A DNA stretch of 64,000 nt from Stictocephala bisonia. Its lineage: Eukaryota; Arthropoda; Insecta; Hemiptera; Membracidae. A model generated the notes under the pieces. It worked only from the letters and a program-made list of their open reading frames with translations. It made no database searches and was not told where the DNA came from. Location of the stretch: assembly GCA_035578905.1 (NCBI GenBank), contig JAQJVL010000202.1:447001-511000 (forward strand). Reading direction: 5' to 3'. The position numbers were made by a program, and so were the translations under genes. Below are positions 12,915 to 21,900 of the stretch, piece after piece (the first letter of the stretch is position 1; each line of letters begins with the position of its first letter).

Positions 12915-13490
12915 TCATTTTGGTTCTGTTTCTTTTTGTGTTTTGTGTGTTACGATGTTCCATATATCTGGTGGTTTTCTAACTGTTCGTGTGATATTTT
13001 AGCTTTGGTTCTGTCTCTGTTTGGGTTTTGCGTTTTACGATGTTCCATATATATGGTGTTTTCTGCCTTGTCGTATGTTATTTTAGTTTTGGTTCTGTCT
13101 CTGTTTGGGTTTTGCGTGTTACGATGTTCCATATATCTGATGGTTTTCTGCCTTTTTGAGTGTTATTTTAGCTTTGGTTCTGTCTCTGTTTGGGTTATGC
13201 GTGTTCCAATGTTCCATATATGTGGTGGTTTTCTGCCTTTTCGTATATTATTTTATTTTTGGTTCTATCTCTGTTTGGATTTTGTGTGTTACGGTATGCC
13301 ATTTATCTGGTGGTTTTCTGCTTTTTCGTGTGTTTTTTAGTTTTGGTTATGTCTCAGTTTGGGTTTTGTGTGTTACAATGTGCCATATATCTCTTGGTTT
13401 TCTGCTTTTTAGTGTGTTATTTTAGTTTTGGTTATGACTTAGTTTGGGTTTTGTGAGATACGATGTACCATATATCTGTACGCCGAACAG
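12915..13490 (+). repeat. 85-bp minisatellite, about 6.5 copies
   Basis: The theme TTTTGGTTCTGTCTCTGTTT with GGGTTTTGCGTGTTACGATG recurs at 13004, 13089, 13174, 13259, 13343 and 13428. Because 85 is not a multiple of three, each reading frame shifts through the same hydrophobic peptide, creating overlapping frames that look like membrane proteins but are repeat artefacts. Confidence 0.9.
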
Positions 13491-13900
13491 TCGTCTGAGC
13501 GCTTATTTGAAACCGTTAGATAGCACACAGGTGCACGTCTTCAGCAAAAATATTTTCTTAAACTGTTTTTAAATTCAATGTTTTTACGTTGGTTAGCCCG
13601 AGCTTTCCTAATTGTCCGTTGCTTCACTAGAACGATTTGGTCCACATATTAACTTTGCATTGTATTTCCTTCTAGATTTATCAACCAAACATTAAGCGAT
13701 ATTGGTTGGTGCCGGAACAATCAATTTCAATTTATTAAAGTGGTAACCCATCTGATTCCCAGCTCTGTTCTGCTAAGACTATCATAATTAAATTGCTGTC
13801 GTGGTTTGTGTGTCGTAAATATTTGTATAGTATTATTTAATATGCTCTGAAATTGATATGAAACAGACCTTAAGTGGTAATTAAAAATACACCATCTCTA
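13491..13900. other. Unique intergenic DNA
   Basis: No ORF or recognised repeat. Confidence 0.35.
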
Positions 13901-13918
13901 CTAACCTATAATATTATC

Positions 13919-14030
13919 TGGATGACGTGAACGGTGCAGGCATTTAGTCAATTAGCTCTATATGTCACAGTAAGCCGGGAGGGACAGAGTTCATCATCGT
14001 GTGACGCTCCAATAGCAGGTTTACTATATA
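13919..14030 (+). repeat. Dispersed repeat R3
   Basis: GGATGACGTGAACGGTGCAG through AGCCGGGAGGGACAGAGTTC; inverted relative to 12525-12655. Confidence 0.75.
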
Positions 14031-14204
14031 ATATTATCCTGCAATATTGAAATATTTCATATTTTGGTTTATCAATGTTTTTAATGGCGTTGTTCCAAAA
14101 TCATTATATGTACAGTATCAGCAGATTCTACATTGTCTTACATGTCGTATCAAAATGTGATTTAATTATGTTTTATATTTATTTATTTGTTTTATACTTG
14201 AATG

Positions 14205-14276
14205 GTGTAAAAACGACAGTGGCCTTGACCGGAGGGTTCCGACGTTATCACAAGATAACAGAGTGAAGCAACATCG
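14205..14276 (+). repeat. 5S rRNA-derived SINE-like repeat, head part (interrupted by the Polinton-like element)
   Basis: Reads CTTGACCGG...GTTATCACAAGATAACAGAG then AAGCAACATCGAGCG. This aligns with the 5S rRNA segment containing the A box (AAGC..CGTCGGGC). It continues after the insertion at 27580 with the equivalent of the 5S C box. Confidence 0.65.
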
Positions 14277-14282
14277 AGCGTG
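14277..14282. repeat. Left target-site duplication AGCGTG
   Basis: AGCGTG abuts the left terminus and recurs at 27580-27585. In uninterrupted copies of the host repeat (minus strand near 1141-1146 and 45720-45725) this hexamer, as CACGCT, is present once, which confirms duplication on insertion. Confidence 0.9.
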
Positions 14283-14340
14283 AGTAGTGTAGTATACCGA
14301 TTCTGGCGCAACCCCTCCCCATGCCGGTTCTGGCGCAACC

Positions 14341-14535
14341 TTGACCTTTGTACTGTTATTGTTTACAAATTTATCACCACGTGTTGACCTTGAGGTCAAG
14401 ACCACTGCTGATTATCACCACGTGGTGACCTTGAAGGTCAAGTTTACTACGAGCACGTGGACCCCCCGCGACGTTGTCCTAGGTCAGTGTTGTTTTGGTG
14501 TGACGTCATGCCGTTTTCGCGCTCTTTCTGACGTC
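14341..14535. promoter_or_regulatory. Cluster of CRE, E-box and nuclear-receptor-like sites in left TIR
   Basis: Seen: CACGTG three times (about 14379, 14419, 14454), TGACCTTGAGGTCA and TGACCTTGAAGGTCA palindromes (half-site TCAAGGTCA resembles FTZ-F1/SF-1 sites), and GACGTCA CRE-type sites near 14502 and 14530. The mirrored cluster is at about 27315-27500. A transcriptional role is inferred only. Confidence 0.4.
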
Positions 14536-14599
14536 ACGCCGTATTTATTAAATTAATATTGTATTTATTTAATGCTGTGGCAAAAAGTGCCGGTGGTCG

Positions 14600-14670
14600 G
14601 TGCCGGGATCGATCTGAGAACCTTTCGTTTGTGAGACGAAGTCGATACCACTGAGACACAGTGACACACC
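14600..14670 (-). tRNA. tRNA-Val(CAC)-like sequence in left TIR, probably a pseudogene
   Basis: On the minus strand there is an A-box-like CTCAGTGGTATCG, a perfect 5-bp anticodon stem (TTCGT/ACGAA) closing the 7-nt loop CTCACAA with anticodon CAC, then a B-box-like GATCGATCC. The T stem and acceptor stem do not pair well, so it is likely tRNA-derived rather than a working tRNA. The same sequence is in the right TIR at 27188-27258. Confidence 0.45.
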
Positions 14671-15799
14671 CGAGAGGGTAACGTAAGTAGCGGCAGAAGA
14701 ACGTGTGTGACTTCGTTCGCTTCGCTCGCGTTATACTATATGAAATGTAATTGCGTATTTAATATAGTATTAATTTGTTCAGATGTGAAAAAAAAGTCTG
14801 CTGGTTTGTCGTCTGCTCCTCAGCTGATGTGATGCCATATGAAAGATGCAAAAAAAAAATGTCTGTTTCTCTTTATACTATATAAAATGTACCAACTGTT
14901 TTTTCGCAGTGTTACCAACTCGCACGATTAATTGCAAAAAAAATATCTCAGTGCTGCCAATATACTATATATATATACAATATACTATAATAAATACATA
15001 TACGATTATTAAATTATACTATATTAAATACAAACGCGTTTTTCGTTGTTACAGTAATATTATTTTAATTCGTTATCCTTTTATATCCTTTTCGGTTGCG
15101 AATAAATACGTTAAAACGGTCGTCAAGTATTAGGAGAACAGAGACTGGTAGGAGTTATCAATGTTACAGTTGCCGCGCGCTGTCTTTATCAAATCAGCGT
15201 GACCCGGCGACCTCTCCGTAAGATAGTCGCGACTGTCTCGCGAACTGATTATGTGACTGCTGCTCATTTCTGCTAGCCTGATACTTTATTTTTCATTACA
15301 TGTTGTTCGGATTCCATATTTAAGTGGTTTATATATATTTTATTAAATATTTAATTTAGTATTTAAAAATCTTAAGGTAAAATACTATTCTATGAATTTA
15401 AATAGTACCTACATATAGTATGTAATATTCATATAATAATTAATATTTTTATTTTCGAAAACTCTATGAAAAAAGACGTGCTTTAATTAAAGTGTATTTT
15501 TTCTTGTTACAGAGTATATAGTATTAATTTGAATAATATTTTATATAGTATTAATTTGTTTTGACCGTTTAACAAATGAACCAGAGGGTTTTTTTTCTTG
15601 TTGTTGTTTAGTTTTTTTCATAACAGATGATTTTTGTTTACAACAGTTGATGTGTCTTCTGCTACCAGAGAACTCTTTGTATATGAGAAAATTTTCTAAG
15701 TCTAATTTTTGCTGATGCAATATTTCATCATCTGTACTTTGAGTTTGGATCTTGACCACCACGCGGTCTAACACGTGTGCACGCGGTCGGACACATGTT

Positions 15800-15860
15800 C
15801 AATTGACGTCATTTTACTGAGTATAAATACACCAAGATTTCAAGCACGCAGTATCTGCAG
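15800..15860 (+). promoter_or_regulatory. Putative core promoter of the dUTPase-p333-PolB transcription unit
   Basis: A TATAAATA box (15822-15829) is preceded by a CRE-like TTGACGTCATT (15803-15813) and followed about 25-30 bases later by GCAGTATCTGCAGTT, resembling the arthropod initiator (TCAGT). No other TATA box with this spacing was seen upstream of the plus-strand genes. Confidence 0.5.
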
Positions 15861-15955
15861 TTGTTTCAAGTTCTAGAGACCAACGGCCCCAACGTCTTTC
15901 CGGAACCTCTAGACTTGAACAACCTGATCATTGGCTGTAGAAGATATTGAATCTG
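15850..15955 (+). other. Putative non-coding leader exon 1
   Basis: The segment is more GC-rich than its surroundings, lacks an ATG-initiated frame, and ends at a strong donor, CTG|GTGAGTAA, at 15955/15956. A matching acceptor (TTGTTTTTACAG) ends at 16972. It lies just downstream of the TATA box. Confidence 0.4.
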
Positions 15956-16972
15956 GTGAGTAAATGATATAGATTTCCCAATTTATTAGCATTATTAGTT
16001 ATGAACAGTAACTATTTTATATATTTTCTAACATCATTTTTCAATTAATATTTTAGCAAAATAATCATTATACTCTTTATGAGAACTAATATTTTAGAAT
16101 ATACTTACAGATATTTCTTTAATTAAATTATTTAACAACACATTTTAATAATACCAATAATGTGTTAGTTTTTAATAAAAATGTTTGGAGAATACAAATT
16201 AGTTCATTTATTTAACAATACATTTTAATAATACCAATAATGTGTTAGTTTTATAAAATGTTTGGAGAAACAAATTAGTTCATTTATGTAAAAATTATAT
16301 TTCTAATTTTAAACAATATTTTAACATTAATTGCATGACATTATTTCTTAAACCTAATAACAGTTGTGTTTTATTTATTTTTATTTTCAACCATACAACT
16401 AATTTAACTAAATTACTTCATTCTAGTAAATGATTAAAGTTGTTAGTTTTATAAAAATTTTATGATAAAATAAATTATTCAATTAGGTTTTTAATAAATT
16501 TTTATTCTCATCGATTGTTTTTACAAGTTTATAATCTTAAAATAATTTTATGATATGATTTAGTTATGAAAATTATTTCTTACTTCGTCAATCCGATTAC
16601 ACTTTTAGGTATAATTTTAAATAAAAACATTTCGAATAAAATACGTATAACTTTAACTACTACATTTTATTTTTTATAATTTAATTAAAATATTTAATAA
16701 CAAATCTTATTAAGTTTCAATTCGATTTCACTTTTAGGTATAATTTAAAGTAAAAACATTTCGAATAAAACACGTATAACTTTAACTACTACATTTTATT
16801 TTTTATAATTTAATAACAAATCTTATTAAGTTTCAATAATTTTAAATTATTTGAATTTATAACCAATTTGAGAATCTTTTTTTACTCATCCCTTACGTTT
16901 GAAATAAATGGTTTTTTTTTTTTTTTTTTTTTTAACTAAACAAAATATATAGAGATATTTTTGTTTTTACAG
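15956..16972 (+). other. Putative leader intron, AT-rich with internal tandem duplications
   Basis: Very AT-rich, no ORF. Contains two local duplications: 16128-16207 repeated at 16211-16282 (theme AATAATACCAATAATGTGTT), and 16610-16690 repeated at 16733-16815 (theme ACATTTCGAATAAAA). Ends with poly-T then TTTTTACAG. Confidence 0.4.
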
Positions 16973-17070
16973 ATTCTATTACTCAACTATCCATTCCTGT
17001 CTTCAAGAAACAACTATTCCATCACCTTTCATCGAATTTGGCGTGTTGTAGACACTCGCTTATTTTAAAA
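16973..17070 (+). other. Putative non-coding leader exon 2
   Basis: Bounded by TTTTTACAG upstream and AAAA|GTAAGTTT donor downstream (17071). A further acceptor, TTTTTCCACAG, ends at 17159. It has no ATG-initiated frame and could be spliced to any of the acceptors at 17290, 17798 or 18953. Confidence 0.4.
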
Positions 17071-17293
17071 GTAAGTTTCATTTCTATAATAAACTTATGT
17101 AAAACTAAAATGGGTTTTGAACTAATTTTCTTGGTGATGATTTCAATGTTTTTCCACAGGTTCTTTAAAAAGATATACTTAACTCTAAAGTAATATAATA
17201 TGTATGATGTTACAGATCTCCTCTTGCATCCAACTCTTCATCGTCAGCAGATCTCCTCTATTACATCAACTGCTAATCATCTCTCTCAGAAGT

Positions 17294-17737
17294 ATGTCTA
17301 ATAATAAGGATTACACTTTAGGTTACTATAAATTATCTCCATTTGCTTATGAACCGATTAAAGGTTCCTTACATTCGGCAGGATTTGATTTAAAAAGCGC
17401 ATATGACTGTGTTATACCACCTCATGGTAAGCAGTTGATAAAAACTGATCTCAGTATAGTATTGCCTGAAGGAACGTATGGCAGAATTGCACCCCGTTCA
17501 GGATTAGCTTTAAATCATTTCATCGACGTAGGAGCTGGGGTGATAGACCGCGATTACACGGGCAATGTAGGAATACTTTTGTTTAACCATTCAGAAAATG
17601 TGTTTAGTGTAAAGCGAGGTGATAGGGTTGCTCAACTGATTTGTGAAAAAATTCTAGAACCTAATTTAATTCAACTTAATGAACCACCTTCTACTACCGT
17701 AAGAGGTAAAGGAGGGTTTGGCTCAACAGGATGTTAA
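17294..17737 (+). CDS. Trimeric dUTPase (dUTP diphosphatase), 147 aa
   Basis: Hydrolyses dUTP to dUMP and pyrophosphate, keeping uracil out of newly made DNA; viruses often carry it to replicate in non-dividing cells. All five motifs of trimeric dUTPases are present in order: AGFDL (29-33), PRSGLA (67-72), GVIDRDYTG (82-90, catalytic Asp85 and Tyr88), RGDRVAQLI (108-116) and the P-loop-like RGKGGFGSTG (137-146). The length matches the family. An upstream in-frame ATG at 17204 exists, but the residues it adds are not dUTPase-like, and acceptor-like sequences (TTACAG at 17216, CTCTCAG at 17290) lie between, so I chose the ATG at 17294. First gene of the plus-strand cluster in the Polinton-like element; all catalytic residues are intact. 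Confidence 0.95.
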   Translation: MSNNKDYTLGYYKLSPFAYEPIKGSLHSAGFDLKSAYDCVIPPHGKQLIKTDLSIVLPEGTYGRIAPRSGLALNHFIDVGAGVIDRDYTGNVGILLFNHSENVFSVKRGDRVAQLICEKILEPNLIQLNEPPSTTVRGKGGFGSTGC

Positions 17738-17780
17738 TTTAGATAATATTTTCATTCATATAATTACATATTTAAATATT

Positions 17781-17798
17781 ATTTTTTCTTTTTTATAG
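17781..17798 (+). promoter_or_regulatory. Splice acceptor abutting p333 start codon
   Basis: ATTTTTTCTTTTTTATAG ends two bases before ATG 17801: a polypyrimidine tract followed by AG. Same arrangement as at the polymerase start. Confidence 0.55.
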
Positions 17799-17800
17799 TC

Positions 17801-18802
17801 ATGGAAAATACAGAGCAGTTTACCGAATCTGTCGAGCAGCAGTTAGAAGAGCTTAATCGACCTAGTACAAGTAAATCGGAATGTATGCCTCCACCTCAAA
17901 CCCCAAAGATACAGAAACCCAAACAACCAAACAGATGTAAAGTCATATATAGAAAAGCGCCGACCGAAAGTTACGACTTGAAAGGAGTCGTGAATCTATT
18001 AATTCTAATCGGTATGACTTCGGTTAGTATGTGGGAAAAGGTGATATTTGACGTAAGAAAAAAAGTGTCAGATATGATGAACCCGGACTTAACAGCGCTC
18101 TATTTTCATCTAAAAATGGTTTCAAATACAATTTGTACGGGAATAGCTCAAACAAGTGACCTTTCACAAGAAAAATTTGAAATTATAAACGAGCTTGATA
18201 GGGACTATGACGAAATTATGTTACACGCAGATCCGGTTCTGCAAGTTTATTCTAAAAATAGATATTCAGTTGACATTGTAAAACACATTAAAGAGTTTGT
18301 ATTAGAAGCTATTAATAAAATTTCGTTAATTGAGATCAGTGATGACGATGAAGATAGACCTGTTAAGTCTAAAAAGAGGTCTCTATCTGACAATAACGAT
18401 GATGATGATGATTCTGATAAAGACGATGAACTATTTAAATTGTTTGGAAAAAAATGTAATTCAAAGAAAAGATCTAAAACAATAAGTCAGCAAGTATTAG
18501 TAAAAAACGATACTGTCATTCGTAAGTGTGTAACACCTGGCGAAACTGGAAAATATTTAATAAAAATAGAAATTACCGATTGTGAAGATCTAAAAGGGGT
18601 TAAGCCTGCACAATATTGGACCAAGATTTGGAAAAAAGCGGTGTTTCTTGTGAATAATGATAAAGATCAATCGTATACAGCAGTGAACAATGTTTGGGCA
18701 AATGAAAGTAAACGAATTTTACAAATTAAAGAATCAAAAGTTACTGAAATTGAGGAGGATGAAGACAAAGACGCTAGAAAGAGAGTTAGATTCTTTCGAT
18801 AG
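17801..18802 (+). CDS. Orphan acidic protein of the Polinton-like element, 333 aa
   Basis: I do not recognise the family. Residues 1-45 are polar and proline-rich. Residues 58-175 look like a mostly helical folded domain with a short hydrophobic stretch (62-72). Residues 180-212 are a run of Asp/Glu broken by a KKR cluster (191-193) resembling a nuclear localisation signal. A second basic cluster KKRSK sits at 222-226, followed by a second likely folded region (230-312). The C-terminus is acidic then basic and ends KRVRFFR, which contains an RVxF-type docking motif. It lies 63 bases after the dUTPase stop and 151 bases before the polymerase ATG. A polypyrimidine tract and TATAG lie two bases before its ATG, so it is probably the first ORF of a spliced message. 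Terminal protein, DNA-binding or scaffold roles are possible but unsupported. Confidence 0.85.
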   Translation: MENTEQFTESVEQQLEELNRPSTSKSECMPPPQTPKIQKPKQPNRCKVIYRKAPTESYDLKGVVNLLILIGMTSVSMWEKVIFDVRKKVSDMMNPDLTALYFHLKMVSNTICTGIAQTSDLSQEKFEIINELDRDYDEIMLHADPVLQVYSKNRYSVDIVKHIKEFVLEAINKISLIEISDDDEDRPVKSKKRSLSDNNDDDDDSDKDDELFKLFGKKCNSKKRSKTISQQVLVKNDTVIRKCVTPGETGKYLIKIEITDCEDLKGVKPAQYWTKIWKKAVFLVNNDKDQSYTAVNNVWANESKRILQIKESKVTEIEEDEDKDARKRVRFFR

Positions 18803-18935
18803 ATAATATTTATGTAACATGTATTAAGCTAAGGGGTAGAGGTTTAGTAGTAAATTGTTAATTGATGAAGGAATAGGTACTCTCATCCATCATTAAACTA
18901 AATGGTTTAATATTTTGTCTCATACGTTGTTTAGA

Positions 18936-18953
18936 ATTTTTTTTTTTTTTCAG
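18936..18953 (+). promoter_or_regulatory. Splice acceptor abutting PolB start codon
   Basis: A run of T residues ending TTTTTTCAG lies immediately before ATG 18954. It fixes the polymerase start at 18954, because a longer frame would translate the pyrimidine tract as phenylalanines and has no ATG. Confidence 0.65.
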
Positions 18954-21900
18954 ATGTATTATCATTTACCTTTCAAAAAAAGAAAATTAACAATACCCGA
19001 ACAAATGGAGGTTGATGAAGATGATGAGGATCAAACTAATTTTGAAAATGATATCGAGATGGCGAATGATGTAAGAAGGAAGAAAGATAGAATGAATATA
19101 ATAGGTCAAGCTAATAATTTTGTTGAACTGGAAAATGCGTTTAAGGGAAATTTAAAAACATTTTACTTAAAAAATACTAATCGATCGGCAAAGGATATTT
19201 GTATGTTACTTTCTCTTCATAAAGATGAAATGGAGTTAATTATTAATGAACAAGTTAAATTATTTGGAGCAGTTAAATTCAATTTATTAGTTGAGTGCAC
19301 GTATGTGAAACCTAATACTAACGAGCGTCAAGATCGCGCGTTTAAAACTAAAAATATCTCTGTGTTTGTTGAAAACAGTATAAATAGTGTCTTGCATTCT
19401 CTATTTGAGAAGATATGTAAAGAAGAGTCGACTTACGAAGGACAGGGTAGTGGTTGGAGTTTATTACGTGTCGATGGGATCATGATTAGAATTAATAGAT
19501 ACAGGCCATTAGGTGGAAGTACTTATATTCCATTACCTCCTTACATTTTACATAAGAAAGCTGTTATAAATCCTATTAATCATGACAATTACTGTTTTAA
19601 ATGGGCTTTATTATGCCATTTTGTTACTGGAAAGGACAGAGGAAGAATAAATCATCGTTACCATGCTGTATGTAACAGATTGAATTTCAATGGAATTGAC
19701 TTTCCTACTCCAATCAAACAAATCCAAAAATTTGAACGAAATAATTGTGATGTAAGTGTTAATGTTTATGGCCTAAATGAAACTAATGATATATACCCCT
19801 TGAGAGTTGCTGACAATGAAAAGTCTATCCATATTGATTTACTTTTAATAACAAACAATCAAGGTGTCAGTCACTATTGCTATATATCGAATTTCAGCAG
19901 ATTATTTTCTTCCCAAATGTCGAAGTATGGTCATAAAGTTTCAGTGTGTAAACGATGTCTTTCAAGATTCTGGGGGAAGAGTAAAAACCGTAAACTAATG
20001 GAACATAAAAAAATTTGTTGTCTAAATAAACCTGTTAGAGCTTTGATGCCTAATGAGGATAAAGAAGATCCAAAAATATTAAAATTTACTAATACACAAA
20101 ATATGTTTAGATTACCAATTGCTATTTATGCAGATTTTGAGTGTATATTAAAGCCTGTTAATGAACAAGTGACAAAATATACACATGTAGATAATGTGCA
20201 TGAGCCAATGAGCTTTTGCGTGTATGTTGTGTGTAGCAATACTTTACCAGACTTTGTGAAAAATGTGCTTCCTCAATGTCCATATTTGTATAGAGGTCGA
20301 CATGCTGCTAAACACTTTATGAATTACATAGTTAATTTAGCGAACATAATTGGTGATTGTATTAGGATGCATAATATTGATATGTTACCACTAACCATAG
20401 AAGAACAGATTCTTGTAAGAACGGCTAGAAATTGTGAAATGTGTGAGAAACCGTTTACTTCTACTGTTAGACCTCATAGAGATCATTGTCACTTGACAGG
20501 ACGTTTTAGATCAGTTTTATGTAAGCATTGTAATTTAAGAAGACAAGAGCAAAGGAATTTACCGATTTTCATTCATGGTACATCTAATTATGATTCTCAC
20601 TTTATAGTTAAACAATTAGGTTTTGATCATAGACGTATCAGCGTTATTCCCACTTCAACTGAAAAATATATCACATTTTCCAAGCAAACAAAAAGTGGCA
20701 TGAACATTAGATTTGTCGATACTTACAAAATCATGAGTTCCAGTCTAGCAACTCTTGTAAACAACTTGTCACGTGATAAATTTGTTAATATCAAAAAGTT
20801 TTTTTCTGAAATAGATTTTCCTCTGGTAACTAGAAAAGGTGTGTACCCTTATGAGTATACATCTTCATGGGACAAATTGAATGAAACACGGCTCCCTCCT
20901 AAAGAGAGCTTTAGAAATTCTTTGTTGAACTGTGACATATCTGACGAAGACTATGCTCACGCCACTAATGTTTGGAACCATTTTTCTATTTCAACATTAG
21001 GTGAATATAGTGATTTATATCTAAAATTAGACGTGTTGTTGCTATCAGACGTCTTTGAAAATTTTAGAGATTTGTGCTTGGAAAGTTATCAGCTTGATTG
21101 TGCACACTATTTAACACTTCCAAGTTTTACTTTCGATGCTATGCTGAAATATACGAAAGTAGAACTTGAGCTCTTAAATGATTATAATATGTATATATTT
21201 ATTGAAAGTGGAATAAGAGGAGGGATCACATCTTGTGTAAAACGACATGCAGTAGCAAATAACCATTATATGGGTAACGCTTATAATCCTAATGTTAGTA
21301 ATTCTTATCTAATGTATGTTGATTGTAATAATTTGTATGGTTGGGCTATGGCTCAGCCTATGCCCTTGAATAACTTCTCATGGTATACTGGAAACTTGAA
21401 TGATTTTGATGTCACAGCTATTCCAGATGATTCTGAAGTAGGATATTTTTTAGAGGTTGATGTTGATTACCCAGATTCATTGCACGATGAACATAATGAT
21501 TTACCATTTTTACCAGTATCTGAATGTCCTCCTAAGTCTAAATTCAAAAAATTGTTAACAACTCTTGAAGCAAAACAAAGATATATTTGTCATTATGTCA
21601 ATCTAAAACAGGCTATAGAAAATGGTCTTGTATTAACAAAAATTCATAGAATATTACAATTTAACCAGTCTTGTTGGTTAAAGAGTTACATTAACCTTAA
21701 TACAGATAAAAGACAGCAGGCTAAAAATTCTTTTGAAAAAGATTTCTATAAACTGCTCAATAATAGCATGTTTGGTAAAACCATAGAGAACATCAGGAAA
21801 AGAATAAATCTACAGTTAGTTTCATCTCAAAAACGACTGGATATGTTACTTAATAAGCCAACATTTGTAGATAGAATTATTTACGATGAATCTCTGTGCG

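Larger units (their letters stand above)
14283..15394 (+). repeat. Left terminal inverted repeat (about 1.1 kb)
   Basis: Pairs in inverted orientation with 25520-27579. The outer 300 bases carry CACGTG E-boxes, TGACGTCA-type CRE sites and TGACCTTGA/TCAAGGTCA nuclear-receptor-like sites. Then come a tRNA-Val-like segment on the minus strand and several copies of a TATACTATAT(T/A)AAAT motif. Similarity fades near 15394. Small indels separate the two arms, so the arms have diverged or recombined since insertion. No convincing gene lies here. Confidence 0.85.

Noticed and set aside
12846..13456. Frames of 164, 89 and 88 codons resembling membrane proteins
   Set aside because: Overlapping translations of an 85-bp minisatellite.
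15541..15774. 77-codon minus-strand frame next to the leader promoter
   Set aside because: It begins at a GTG, has no early ATG, and lies against the inner edge of the left TIR; no recognisable domain.
18915..18953. N-terminal extension of the polymerase frame
   Set aside because: It starts at TTG and translates the polypyrimidine tract of a splice acceptor; ATG 18954 is the better start.
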